Shown: positions 24,639 through 36,726, numbered from the stretch's first letter. The stretch: 64,000 nucleotides of DNA from Zonotrichia leucophrys gambelii (GCF_028769735.1 NC_088170.1:66937085-67001084); one strand, 5' to 3'. The notes: a model not told the origin generated them from the sequence alone. Program-made: numbers and translations.

Positions 24639-26579
24639 GAAAAAGAGATGTTTAAATTCACATTTCACCTCTCAGCTTGGTACTTTTCTACCAGCTTATG
24701 ACCCTTCTCCACCTGAACTCTTCCAAAGGCCCTGTGCAGGAGAGAGGGGGCATTAACTGGAGTTATCAACTCATCCTTCAAGTTGGAGGAAAACCCTGGT
24801 CTGAAGGACTGAATGCAGTGTTTAAGCTTGCAGATATTCTGGCAGATTTACAATGTGTGCATGTACATGAGGATAACCAAAGTCCTTCAGTTTTCCCTAT
24901 CCACTTCTCTGCATGATTATTCCAGCCCAGTAAGCAATCTATTATCTGCTGGACTGACTTATTCCCCACATTTGGTAACTCTATTCATGCTACTAAGTGA
25001 ATGATGCTCTCTAAATACCTGACATATATTATGTACAATTAACTTCCTAAATCTGTTATGGTAACAAGAACTTGCCAGAATTAATGCTGTGATCCCCACA
25101 CATAACCTATGTAAATGTTTCTAAATGAAATAAAATTAAAACAAAACAAGAAGAAAAGATAAAAAGAAGATGCTTTCATTTTTCAGTGAAATTCTGTACA
25201 GTTCCAGGCAGTGGGTAGTTTTTTCATTGATTTCTTTTTTTTTTTCTGAATAGGGATGAAGTTTTCCCTTGTGTACAAAAGGAGAAGATATTAAATTTTT
25301 GGATGGTGCTGTATTTAAGAACAGAATTGAGAAGGTGCACTAACACCAGAAATTCACCAAGAGTTTTTGTTTGCTTTCTTTTCTTTTCTACTAACCTAAG
25401 TATTCTTAAGAATAATTTAAGTAAATATAAAACACATTATATTAAGTTGCAATCAGCTCATTTAGTAATATTTGAGTATTTGTTTTTACTGAGGTTGATT
25501 TGAGATTTCTAGTCAGCTTTTGACCTTAGGTAGCTTAAAATACTGTCAGTGAAACTACCCCAGATTTCCACTGACATCAATAAAATAAATTTTCACGTTT
25601 GCTTGATTTTTTTTCTGGCCATTGGAAAACTCTGCATAAATGTTGGCAGTTTTTCCTGGGGAACAGTGTTATAACTTTTTCATATATTACAAAAAAACCC
25701 AAACAAACCACCTTAATAGAATTTCTTTCTTTATGGTATAAGTTGTCTAAAGGATGTGCAATCAATACATTGCAAAAATGAATTCTCTCTAAAAAAAAAG
25801 GACCAACCTTTCAGGTCTGAAATTATTTGAATAACAGAGGAAATTTCACACCTCTGAGCAGGAGTTTGCCATTGACTTACAATTATCTCCTTTTAGTTTT
25901 AGTGTGTGGTCTAGTATTTGAGATGACACCAGACCAAGATTCAGATGTTTCACTGAATTATTTATGACCTGGGACAGATACACCTGCTCTCCCTGCCTTT
26001 CTCACTTCTCACTCTTTGTATGTCACTCTTTTTCAATGGGACCTGTTTAGGTAGAGATTTCTTTCTTTATGTGCAAGACCAAGCATCAAGAAGCCCTGGC
26101 TTTAAGCAGGAATTCTAAAAAAGGAATATCAACAATAAACAACATCCGCTACACAGCACAAATGGCTGCAAAATGGCACACAGAAAAACAATGTGGAAAA
26201 AATTAATTTGAGATATTTAAGGTTCAGAGAATTTGATGATTCAGTCTAATTGGGTGCATTAAACAAACTATATTCAAGGGATATGCTCCTGGCATGCTGT
26301 AAAAGCCTTTTTCCCCCTTTTTTAAAATGAGAAATCTGGTTAATTAAATTTACTTACTAAACAGCTTGTATTACAACAGTAGAAAATGACAGATGTCTTT
26401 CATAAAATTAGTCATATTGTGGTAATTTTCCCCTCTCCCCCAAACATTGTGTGATTATGGGCATATTTTCTCCTGTTAAAAAGCTATCTGTCATAATTGG
26501 TAACCATGCAAAAATGTTCTGAAAGAAAAGGTGTTCTGTGTGAAATGTAGAAAAGTTTTCCTGTGACAGATTTTCTCAT
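24639..26579. other. Unique noncoding sequence
   Basis: AT-rich with A-runs near 25136-25165 and 25790, and a T-run near 25230. No gene supported. Confidence 0.45.
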
Positions 26580-26880
26580 TGCCACTTTATTCTGTGGGCT
26601 GCTAGCTGCTTGCAGAAAACTGCATAAATTTAAAGGTTTATACTTATAAAGGCCAATCATGTATTAATTCATTTGGTATTCATTGAGAGACCTTTAATCA
26701 TGATGGATTAATTTATTATAAATGCGGATATAATATGTTATTTCATAATATCACTACTGTAATTTAGCAATTAAACAGTCTGTTATTATTTCAATCACTG
26801 CCCAGATCTGTATCATGATACAGTGTTTTGCTCCATGGTGAATTATTTTATATTACATGTAGGACAATGGATTTTTTTGC
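26580..26880. promoter_or_regulatory. Candidate conserved noncoding element with palindrome
   Basis: Repeat-free AT-rich block with many TAAT/ATTA cores (TGTATTAATTCATTTGG, TTTAATCATGATGGATTAAT, TTTAGCAATTAAACAG). A perfect 16-bp palindrome CTGTATCATGATACAG lies at 26808-26823. The composition resembles vertebrate developmental enhancers. Conservation is inferred, not shown. Confidence 0.28.
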
Positions 26881-27599
26881 AGAGTAAACCTTTGGGAAAG
26901 CAGAAATACATAAGGTAATACTTGGCTCTGATATCCTGCTTTGTCTCTGAGATGATTAATCTGAAATACTTGGAGGCAGCAAGTCAGAAGCTTGCAGTGA
27001 TTACAGGTCTGCTCCAAAGCTGGCTGAAGTCAATGATGCACTCAGCACCTTGGACCCTTTTGTGAGTGAGAGGGGTGTAAACACTTATCAGGAAAAGGAT
27101 CTGGAGAGGCCAAAAATCAGGCAGGTGCACCAATTAAATGCAATCTGAGCTAACAAGCAGAAATGGTCAGACAATAGAAAATTTAACCTGTTGTTTGAAA
27201 ATTTAACCTGTTGTGTTTTTTTGAAAGCTGAGCAAGTGATGACCTGTATTCCTGTTCCACTAGACAGATAAATACAGAGCTTCCCAAAGGACCTGGGATG
27301 AGGCCATTTTACCTCCATTCTTAAACTGAATTCTTTCACAGTTCTTATGCCTTCTGATGCTTTCAACTCAGAAGAAGAATCAGTGCACATTTTTGTTGAT
27401 CCAATTTTACCAGTGTCAGATGTTCAAATGTTACTGTGACCCACATGGGAAGGCCCTGGGGAGAATCTGGATCAGGAGAATAATTTCCTTATTGTAGATG
27501 TGAAAACTGTGGTGCTTGGAAAAGAGATCCCTTGCTTTGGTTCCTATAATATGTGTGGAAGGATAAGAGGTAGAATTTCTGGAAAATTATTCTCAACCA
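26881..27599. other. Unique noncoding sequence with a 20-bp tandem duplication
   Basis: A 20-bp unit beginning GAAAATTTAACCTGTTGT occurs twice back to back at 27177-27216 with one difference. The open reverse frame at 27088-27390 spans it and has no known domain. Confidence 0.5.
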
Positions 27600-28092
27600 C
27601 CTCTTCTCTCTTCTCTTCTCTTCTCTTCTCTTCTCTTCTCTTCTCTTCTCTTCTCTTCTCTTCTCTTCTCTTCTCTTCTCTTCTCTTCTCTTCTCTTCTC
27701 TTCTCTTCTCTCTCTTCTCTTCTCTTCTCTTCTCTTCTCTTCTCTCTCTCTTCTCTTCTCTTCTCTTCTCTTCTCTTCTCTTCCTTCTTTCTCTTCTCTT
27801 CTCTTCTCTTCTCTCTCTCTCTCTCTTCTCTCTCTTCTCTCTCTTCTCTTCTCCCTTCCTCTCCCTCCCCTCCCTTCCCTCTCCCTCTCCCTCTCCCTCT
27901 CCCTTCCCTCTCCCTCTCTCTCTCCCTCTCCTCTCCTCCTCTCCCTCTCCCTCTCCCTCTTCCTCTTCCTCTCCTCTTCCTCTTCTCTTCCTCTTCTCTT
28001 CCTTCTTCCTCTTCCTCTTCTCTCTTTTTTCCTTTTCCTTTTCCTTTTCCTTTTCCTTTTCCTTTTCCTTTTCCTTTTCATTTTCATTTTCT
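27600..28092. repeat. 480-nt homopyrimidine tract, compound microsatellite
   Basis: From 27600 to 28079 the top strand has only C and T. After that come TTTTCA units up to about 28092. Blocks in order: pure (TTCTC)20 at 27611-27710; mixed TTCTC/TC to about 27850; C-rich (CCCTCT)n and CCTCTT to about 28022; then (TTTTCC) units to 28079. Every reading frame through it stays open on both strands, so the long Arg/Glu/Lys-rich reverse frames are not genes. Such tracts can form intramolecular triplexes. Confidence 0.97.
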
Positions 28093-28802
28093 TGTGGTAG
28101 AAGTTGCCAAGTCTGTACCTCTGGCTGGACACTGGAGAACAAATTGATCTGTTACCCTGAGCTCATTTTTTAACCTCCCTCTATTGACATTTAAGTAACT
28201 GATTCTTCTCTGTCATTGTTAGCTGTCTTTTCTCCTGCCTGTCAAGTGCTTGCTAAATTAAGATTCACAGCCCAGGATAGTTTTCATATGAAACCAAAAG
28301 AAGTCAATATGTTTACTTAGATAAATGGTTATTTTACAAGGTAGTGTAAAATGCATAATTTTCGGTGGTATATAAATCCATGAACCACAATCCATCATGA
28401 GTGACTCATTTAATCTCTGATGTATCAATGGATGCCTTCTTCAAAGAGCAATCTGGCATAAGTGGCTCACATTAGGAGATCTGGAAAAAAGCTGCACGGG
28501 GGCAAGTGAGGAGACCAGAATCAAAATGATGGTAATGCATCCTTGGTCATAAGGCAGAGATCACTAAATCCTGTTAAAGCCTCCAGTGTATCACTCTCCC
28601 TTTCCAGGATTCACGCCCTCAAAAGCATTTTCTGCTGCTTTCCCTTCTCACATTTGGACTGGATTACAGAGCTATCTGCAACCGGAGATGAGGAGCATTT
28701 TTACAGGCTAACAAATCTACTAGAACCAATGGTTTTAATCTCTCCTTGGCTACAGAATCAAAGCCAAGTTCTTTGCAGGTGCAAATGGGATCTGCTCCAC
28801 TG
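28093..28802. other. Unique noncoding sequence
   Basis: No gene, RNA or repeat family recognised. Confidence 0.45.
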
Positions 28803-28846
28803 CCTTAGGTGGAGTTTCACTCATTTACACCATTAAAGAATTTGGC
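28803..28846. mobile_element. Ancient amniote repeat relic
   Basis: GGTGGAGTTTCACTCATTTA, then CACCATTAAAGAATTTGGC, resembles the widespread sauropsid repeat blocks GGAGTTACTCCTGATTTACA and CACCAG...GAATTTGGC. It is short and old. I do not recall the family name with certainty. Confidence 0.4.
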
Positions 28847-31711
28847 ACTGAGGATGTTGAGATCAAAAGGTTCCAGTTGGCAAGGAGATGTGTAGAAGAG
28901 AATCTGTCTGGGGAAATATTCGGAGAAGACTTATCTATTCTCTGAAAAGAGAACTTACCTCTCCCCAGAGGAGTCTGGTATTGATAAATTCAAATTATTC
29001 TAAATTTTGGGACATCTCCTCTGACCCTGCTAATTCTAAACTGGGCAGTTTGGAAAGTCTGCCAAAACCCTGCAGAAGGAAAGCACATTGGTGTTCTCCT
29101 CTGTGTGCATGTTCACATCATCCTATCATATGCATATTTTATGCTTTTATTTTCCCCTGACATAACAATTACTGGTGGTCTGTATTGTTCATTTAATAAA
29201 ATGAGGTTTGGAACATATCCTGCCATAGCTGCACAACACACACAAAAAGAAGTATCATTATTAGTAGATGTGTCTGCATGGTGCCACTACTCCATTGCCA
29301 GAAGCAAATTTCACCTAATTTGGAGTTCTTACACATGCAACAAAGCCTTTGCCATTATTGTTTCAGAGAGAACTAAGAAAGATCTGTTTATTTGTTAATA
29401 ATAATTTTGGGAAATACAGGGAGCAGTGAAATATAAAGACTCATTTAGAAAAAATTATCAAAACTAACATTTAAAGTGAGTAGAATAACACAATGCCCAG
29501 TCCTTCACCCCCTCTTGCTCTGGTAAATATATGCAGCTTTTCCAAAAGGACAGCATCAGTATATTTACACTTTTATATCTTTGGATGCTTGTTCAGAATC
29601 CAATTTGCTCCTGGACAAGGGCATATTGATGAGTACCTGGAGTGTTTATTTGGATGGACGTGCTTGCTCTGAAAGCCAGCTCCACTCCAGCAGCCCTTAT
29701 CCATTCTCAACAGCTCTGTACCAGCAGCCAGCCCTCTTTCCTCTAAGGAAGGCTCAACACTTTCCTCAGCTTGCACTCTTTCAGGTAGCAGGAGGATTCT
29801 GCACCAGGCTGGATCAGGTGTTTGTCCAAGTCCTGTGTCCATCAGTAAAACTCAGTGGATGCCTGGAGCAGGCTGTAAGAGCAAGCCAAGCTCACAGTAC
29901 TTTCCCATCTTCCCAAACTTCCTGGCTGAGGGATGCACTGTAGATATGGCAACACACTGAGTTTTTATTACACTTAGGTTAGGATACACTTTTGTACCTG
30001 AAAGCATCCTACTTAATCTGTGCAGACACCTGCCAGCAATTATTTCTACCTCTTCTTTTCAGGTCCCCTCCAACAGGGTGGGTAAACCTGAAACTGCACC
30101 TGGCTGAAGTTCAAATCAGTCTGTGAGTATTCTGGGGAGGACTTTCCCTTTGATCTGTGCTTTTGCTAGTTATGTCTACACTGATATGAAGATCCAGACC
30201 AGGAACGTGGCCCAAGGACCATTTCCTGACCAGTGCCTGCTCCCCTGCAGAGCTTTGGGTTGGGCCAAATGTCAGTCTCTAAAACATTCCAGGATTTGGG
30301 CTGGGGTCAGCAGGTACCACAGACAGGGTGGATGCTGTCAGTTCTGCCTGGGCTGGGGGAGTGTGTGGGGATGGACTTGGGCTGCACCAGCTCAACAGCA
30401 CATGAGGTTACAGAATGGTCCTTATTTTCTTCCTAAGACTGACAGAACCCCAGAGATTTGTCCACAACATATTCACTAGCAGCAACATGAACCATTGGTA
30501 CCACCAGGACTTAGTACCATACTAGTACCACCAGGACTTTCAAAATAAATTTTATCGCCTCCTAAGAACAAGTTTTCTTGCTCTGGCAAATTAATTTTAA
30601 GACAATGAATAAAGCTGCTTAAAGAAAAGTGGAGGCATGGAGGATCTGTCAAGATGGTCCCCAAACTAGTTTTGCAGCATGTGAAAATTAGTTCTTTTTG
30701 AAGTGTTTCCTGTCCTGCTCCAATGTCATTTATTCTGTCCTAATGTATTTTGTGAAAGTCAAGCAGAGAAATACATTTATATAAGACAAACCACTAGTAA
30801 GGGTCATAGACTTCCATTTTTATTTTAATAAAATCTTTGAAGACTAACTCATAAAATTTGTGAATCACACTTCATGAGAAAGACTTCCCAGAGGTTTTTA
30901 ATAATTTGAGGTATGAAGCTGACTGGAAATACCAGAACAAAGAACTGCTTCTGTGTGCTCACTCTTGTATTCAACCAAAGATAAGTAGCTATATGAAAAA
31001 AGTATATTCTTATACTGATGGGAGAGAAGAACATTAGGAAATTTAAACTATGACAATGTTTTTCTGTTTAATGGTGCTCAGATTGTCTTCATATACAGAA
31101 GGGGTTGATTATCCTTGTCTAAAATATACAGATTTTTCTTAGATAAACACACTAGCTAATGATAGTTCTATATTTTTCCAAAATAAGGTATCTGTGCAAA
31201 AAATTAGGAAATGTCCTGAAAGGCAAGAAAATGGAGGAGTACAAGTATTGCCTTCCAGAGCATCACTTTATTGGCTTATTTGGAGTCAGAGTTCTCAATC
31301 CTGCTGCAAAGAAGAATTATTATTAGTAGATATGTCTGTATGTCAGCAGCTGGAACTGGGCAATGTCTCATACAGGGGCACAGTATAGAACATTGGAGAT
31401 GTCTAAATGCTCATATTCTTTATTATATCTGTTACTACTGTCTGCACAAAACTTTGAACCGGTGCATCCTTGTGAGCAGGTTTTAAACATTTTAAACCAA
31501 AACAGGGTGCTTTGCTGCACCTTAGAATGCAGTTAACCTTTAGTACTTCCTTATGGAATATGGTTATCCCTAGCGTAGGAATTCCTGCCTGAAATGATTT
31601 TGTCTATGTGGTGTTAAATAGTTGTGCATGTTGAATCAGTAACTTCTATCATCCTCCATGATTAGTGGGACTCTAGAGGCTATTATTTGTCATTCTGGGC
31701 AGATGCTCACC
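28847..31711. other. Unique noncoding sequence
   Basis: No gene supported. The overlapping frames at 29573-29943 and 30123-30479 have no recognisable domain. A spaced duplication GTACCACCAGGACTT is at 30498-30512 and 30525-30539. Confidence 0.45.
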
Positions 31712-31756
31712 AGACTTCAAGGGATCACCCTGATTTATATCAGCAGAAGTTTTGGC
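31712..31756. mobile_element. Ancient amniote repeat relic
   Basis: GACTTCAAGGGATCACCCTG, ATTTATATCAGCAGAAG and TTTTGGC match the block order of the same old sauropsid repeat as at 28803 (GACTTCAATGGAGTTACTCC, TGATTTACACCAG, TTTGGC). It is diverged, and there is no coding content. Confidence 0.45.
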
Positions 31757-33243
31757 ATGTTTTTGTGAGTGGAACTGAAGTTCTCAAGAAAACTGAAAAT
31801 GTGCACTAATGTAAAAACCCCTACATGTTAATGTAGTTCTGTTGAGGGTATAAATACACTTGTATATCCAAAACAAGATAGCTGCTGGGTTCATTAAAGT
31901 GTGCCTATTTTTCCAGTGTTCATTCATAATTAATTTGCTAATAAAGATTTCAGCTGTGGTGGAGTCTTTATCCTACCATAACAGCAGCTCCTGGCTTCAC
32001 AACTTCACTGGAGCAACACACATGATGAATATGAGCTGAAGAATAGAAGCCAAATCCTTCTAGGCTCTGCATATTTGTGCTTGCCAGAAAAATTATGGCC
32101 AGTGGAAGGAGCAGGAGATGGAAAGTAGCCACCTCTGCTTTGGCACTTCTCAGAGCCCACTGAGGCCACTGTGCAAGCCTTTATGCTTGGACCTACATAA
32201 GTACCTTCTGAAGCTGGATACTGGAATTGGGGGGCAGCAGGGACTGTTTATTTATGAGTTACTTAGCAGTCCCTGTTGCAGCAGTTGCCATAAGGCACAG
32301 CCTCACTGCAGCTTATTCATACTCCTGGCAAAAGTTATCCTCCTGGGAAGTGGTGTTGCTGGCCAGGAAACAAGAATACTTTAGTGCTTCTCTCACAGAG
32401 TGTGAGTATATTTACTCTGGGGGCAGTTTTAGCATTTGGCCCCATGCCTGGACATCATTACTATTGGGCACTGGCACTGCACACAGCCAAGCTGACCAGA
32501 GCCTGTGCTGAAAAGATTACATTCTCCCAAACCAATATTTTCAATTTGGCCCTCACGCTTCTGACAGCAGGAAACTTTTGGAAACACCACAGGCTGTGTT
32601 TGCTGTAAGCACCGTTACCTGAAAAAATCCTGGTGAATATCAAGAGGTTTCATGAAAACAAGAGGATGCAGAAAAGCAGTCCCCTCTAGTGAGGTGGGAT
32701 GAGCTGAAGTGAAGCACTTAAACAATATGTGCTCCACATGGCACAAAAGCTCAAACTGCATTAAAGCAGCTCTTCTAAAAAAGCATCTGGTTAAAGAGTT
32801 TGGGATAAACCTCCAGAACTTACTTTAAATACAGAGGAGAATATTTTCCTACTTATATGCTGCCTTACCTTTTATAATTTAAAAACATCATCCTACCTAG
32901 AATTGGTACTGACAACAGACAGCAGCACCATGTGTGAGCATACCCTCAATCTAAAAGGGGAGGGAGCTTTGAGTTTCAAGATGTAAGTACCCCTATTCAT
33001 GTCACAACTGCAGTTAAGTGCTTTGCTATGTCTGGGCATAAAGGAATCTAAAGCAGCTAAAAAAAGGTAAAAATCTGAATATCACTGAGTATATGGCTTC
33101 TCATGTTGTTGGATTTCTAGAAACTGGATTTGTTAGTTTTCTTGGCAGAGGCCACTGACTGGAAAAAATGTGATGATACTCCAAAAACAAAACATTTTCT
33201 TACTTGCTGAGCTTAAAACATTTCTGTGGTTGCAGTGGCTTCT
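31757..33243. other. Unique noncoding sequence
   Basis: Overlapping forward frames at 32118-32608 without a domain. CCCCTCTAGTGAGG at 32681 faintly resembles a CTCF core, but not well enough to call. Confidence 0.4.
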
Positions 33244-33307
33244 GTGGGACTATTCCCATACCATAATCTTAAGCACATAATTAAGGGCTTTACTGGATCA
33301 GTGCCTG
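33244..33307. mobile_element. Ancient amniote repeat relic (TTAAGCACAT family)
   Basis: GTGGGACTATTCCCATACC, TCTTAAGCACATAATTAAGG and GCTTTACTGGATCAGTGCCT closely follow the common turtle/bird/crocodile motif order GGGACTACTCACATGC, TTAAGCACATGCTTAAGTGC, TTTGCTGGATCAGGGCC. This is the best-preserved member of this family in the window. Confidence 0.6.
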
Positions 33308-35564
33308 AAAAACCAATGCTGATTTCTATTGAATGCACATTATGTTAGGGACCATTTGTAAGCTCATTAAAATGAACAGAAAGGATCCAGCAGATGCTGG
33401 GCCAAGCCTGGTCTCAGGACTTTCATCAGAGAAACAACGTTGTCTCTTGTTTACACTTCCACGGGTCACTGAGTTCCCAGACTTGGAGCCATTGATTACA
33501 TCGTATTATCAATTAAGTTAGAGATTTGCCATCAGCTTAAATGGGCAGAGGGTAGAACATAAGGAAATAAACAGCAGAATCATGTTCAGTTTGTGAGTCT
33601 GGGTATTGGTACTTAAAAACAAACAAAAAAATCAGGCATGCTCATGAATTCATGGACACAGAATAGCCTCTGCTTTAGTGCACTGTGTGTGCTATGCAAT
33701 GTGTTTGGGAATGGACGTTGCATTTCTGTGGAACAACATTGGGCTTTCACCCTTCCTCCCCTTCCCTCAATCCCCAGACTCATAAATCCTGCATTTGTCT
33801 CACCTGTAGCTACAATAAAGCCATTCTCCCTGGTATTAACATCTGCCGTGGTCATTCTTCTGGGGTGAGAAAGGCAGAACATTTTCATTGCTCGTTCATT
33901 TGTGAACACTAGTTAAGTAAAGCTGTCACTTGTGTCCAATTATGGGTGAGTATTTTATAGCACAGTCTCCTTCCTAAAGCTAAACTGACACGGCCAAGCC
34001 CCATTTTATAGGCATCCTTAAATTCTTCCAAGCCATATTTAAAATCCTTATGCTCAGAGATGGCAGGTGCCATGTGTTTTCACAGCTACGTTAACAAATG
34101 CAATTTTGTGGCAACTTGACCATGCCAGTGAAGCAGTAAATTTCTGTAATCTCTGTGGTTAAGAATTTCACACAGGACTTTGCTGGGAATGTGTAAAGCC
34201 CATTAGTACAGGAGCACGATGAAGATAAAATTAAAATACCTTTACAGTAAAAGCCAAAAAAAAAAAAGAGTGAAATCAGGGGATTTTTTTTTTCTGCTAG
34301 AGCAATGAAACGTGTCAGAGGAAAATGCTGAAAGAGAAAAAAGTAGCTTCACTGAGCTCACCCAGCCTACTCTCCTTCTCAAATGACTGCCACCAATTTA
34401 GGTGAGAAGAGGTAATTTGGCTTACACAAATGCTAACACAGGCTTATCCTAAAGCATAACTGGGATGCAAAACTTTATGTATATCTTTTCCAAACCCTTG
34501 CTCCTTGTTACAGCACACATATTGTCCTCATAAATGTTTCTGCAGGCTTAGGGAGATGATAGCCAAAACCTCCCTAGTCCTGAGTACGTGCAGGGTGCAT
34601 TGGTGCTTCTGCACACCAGTGCAGCTGTTTCATTCACAGGATCTCAGTTTTCCAGCATGACCTCTGTTACTGGAGCTGGGACACCTTGGTGCTACTCAGG
34701 ACAGCCCAGAACCCCCCAGCTCCACTGACTCAGCACTGTGAGGGCTGGGAGCATAATATACCACTCCTAATATACCACTCCCAGAAGCAGAGGGTCTGTG
34801 CAGCATCATTGGATCATTGACTTAACCCACTTTGGAAAGGGATCTGTGCTGAAAAATGGGGCTGATACCGCTTTCCATTCTCCTGACCATTTCACTCAAC
34901 TCCTCAGGACTCCAGAGTGCGTCTGAGGGATACCAGTGCCAGAGGAGAGTTTTATACACCCAGACCCAGGACTGAGTTTCTGATCTCCAACAGATCCTGA
35001 GACAGATGTTAGATATTGCAAGGAGGTATCTCAATTACCAGCAGAAAGCAGATGAAAACCAGCAGTTGAATCCTGTACAAATTCATACTCTTTTTCTCTT
35101 TTTTTTTTTTTTTTTTGTTGGACCTGTAAGTCATTTCAGCAGATATTTCCCAGATTTCCTATAAAATCATGTGAGCTATAGATTTTTTTTTCTTTAAAAA
35201 AGAAAGATGTGATTCCAGCATAATCACCTCACTCCAGGGATTGGATCTCTTGGAAAGTAAAGAAAACAAACTGCTCAGAATGCAACACTAGCCAGGGAGG
35301 GAATTGCATTATGGATTGCTCACAGACTCCTTCAGCAGGTTTTACCACAGGGTTTGGGCAAAACTCGTAAAGAGCACAGATCAAACAAGAAAACAACTTT
35401 GAATGCCTATAGTTTGTTGTGAGACAGAAGTGCTCTGAAAGATACACTTAGCAGCTCACTCAATCTCTTAAGACTTCACACAAGCACGCAGGGTTGGGGA
35501 GATCAGCTCACACGCTTCTGCACGCTGTGTGGCTGCACTGAAACCAAAAAGGCTATTCACAGAG
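33308..35564. other. Unique noncoding sequence
   Basis: Contains a 14-bp tandem duplication (TAATATACCACTCC twice, 34754-34781), A-runs near 34256-34267 and a T-run at 35099-35116. The stretch 34060-34250 is repeat-free, with AATGCAATTTTG and AAATTAAAATACC, and might be regulatory. No gene supported. Confidence 0.4.
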
Positions 35565-35680
35565 TGGCCCTTTGAAGTCAGTGGACTTTTGTCATTGATT
35601 TTGAGAGGCCCAGGATTTCATTCTCAGTGTGTAAGGTTAAGCATGTGTATAAGTCCTTGCAGGATCAAGGCTTAAATGTG
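35565..35680. mobile_element. Ancient amniote repeat relic
   Basis: TTTGAAGTCAGTGGACTTTT, GTCATTGATTTTGAGAGGCC and CAGGATTTCATTCTC correspond to the GAAGTCAATGGGACTTTTGC, CATTGACTTCAATGGGGCC, AGGATTTCACCC order. It continues with GTTAAGCATGTGTATAAG and CAGGATCAAGGCTTAAATG. It belongs to the same old repeat group as the copy at 33244. Confidence 0.55.
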
Positions 35681-35899
35681 TAAACCTGTTCAGCAAGAGT
35701 ACCCAGCCTTTAATGTCCTGTGAATGTGGTCTCTGGCTTTGTGACACTGGATAGGCAGCCTTTGCTCTTGAGTGCAAGAACTTCATTTAGTATGCACATG
35801 TCCTTCATAATTCAGGGAGTTAGAGTGCAGGGAAAGAAAGGTGTTGGTAGAGCCGCGAGCTGCTCATTAATGGAGAGCCTATGGAACACATCAACTGCA

Positions 35900-36180
35900 A
35901 CAGATTGATTAAGAGCCACTATTAATTGATAATTCTGTCTCTTGTTATCCAAAATGCAGTCCACGGGCCCTCTGGACTGCTCACTGTGTTAGTAGCTGGT
36001 ACAGAGTTTATACATTAATCATTGGGAACAGCAAATGTGTCAGAGACCCAGTCCTGTGCTCGGAGCTCTGTTATTGTGTGAGCAGTTCAAGAGCACCATA
36101 ACACATTTTCTGCTTGCTTCAAAACCTGGCCACTCCCATTGTCTGAATAAAGAGTATTTCTGCAAAACATTTCAGAGCTC
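35900..36180. promoter_or_regulatory. Candidate noncoding regulatory block
   Basis: Repeat-free block with ACTATTAATTGATAATTC, TACATTAATCATTGGG and TTATTGTGTG. It holds an 8-bp-arm inverted repeat GCAGTCCA/TGGACTGC around CGGGCCCTC (35956-35980). The evidence is composition and symmetry only. Confidence 0.2.
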
Positions 36181-36218
36181 AGGTTCAGAATAGAGCTACC
36201 TCAACCACATGTGATGAT

Positions 36219-36300
36219 CGTAGGATCTTTGAAGTTGGAAAATATCTCCATGATCATCAAGCCCAACCTTCTTTGACTGAATACCACCATATTGAGAAGT
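36219..36300 (-). mobile_element. CR1 LINE 3' fragment, decayed
   Basis: CGTAGGATCTTTGAAGTTGG, AAAATATCTCCATGATCATC and AAGCCCAACC follow the antisense CR1 tail order (ATAGAATC...GTTGGAAAAGACCT, AAGATCATCAAGTCCAACC). It sits about 245 bp left of the SINE at 36545 in the same orientation. Confidence 0.75.
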
Positions 36301-36544
36301 GGATCAACAACTGGGTGGATAATCAAATATTTTATGCTCAAATGAGTGGCAAAATCCAGTTTCTCTGACTTAAACCAAGCCTACACTTAATCTTTAAGAT
36401 GCTGAAGGTTACCTAAGTGAAAAGAGCAATGAATCCTAAAGGGAGACCACGTTTGTCTGATGGTAGAATATGTTCCTATTGCTGAATGTCTCACCTGTCT
36501 AGTGGGGTTTTATGTGTCCAATAGCCATACTATGAGTTTGTATT

Positions 36545-36666
36545 ACAGAATCGCAGAATATTCTGAATTGGAAGTGACCCACAAGTATCATCAAGTTCAA
36601 CTCGGAAGTTTATGGCTCATACAGGGACTGAACCTACAACCTTGGCATTACCACACCATGCTCTGA
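36545..36666 (-). mobile_element. tRNA-Ile/CR1 SINE (TguSINE1-like), 5'-truncated
   Basis: Read on the minus strand, the head AGAGCATGGTGTGG...AATGCCAAGG, TTGTAGGTTCAGTCCCTGTA and TGAGCCA matches tRNA-Ile(AAU) from the anticodon arm through the B box and acceptor end. It leads into CTTCCGAGTTGAACTTGATG, then CACTTCCAATTCAGAATATT and CTGCGATTCTGT, a CR1-X-like tail. The part holding the A box is missing, so it cannot be an independently transcribed source copy. I recall this architecture from passerine SINEs mobilised by CR1. It points to a passerine host. Confidence 0.82.
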
Positions 36667-36700
36667 TATACATATTAATATACATTTATGTGCTGACACA

Positions 36701-36726
36701 TTTTAAATTAACCTTTTAAATTAACC
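36701..36726. repeat. 13-bp tandem duplication
   Basis: TTTTAAATTAACC occurs twice in tandem. This looks like a local replication-slippage duplication just beyond the SINE. Confidence 0.85.

Noticed and set aside
24231..24668. Lys/Gly/Glu and Leu/Ser/Phe/Pro repeat proteins
   Set aside because: Produced by the (GGAAA)n array in all frames, with no flanking gene structure.
27489..28147. Open frames of up to 217 codons on both strands
   Set aside because: They are translations of the homopyrimidine/homopurine tract. Every phase is open because the tract lacks stop-forming bases.
32681..32695. CTCF-like CCCCTCTAGTGAGG
   Set aside because: A key G of the core is replaced and the flanks do not fit; common by chance.
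36600..36666. Intact tRNA-Ile gene
   Set aside because: The A-box half is missing and the sequence continues into a CR1 tail. It is a SINE, not a tRNA gene.
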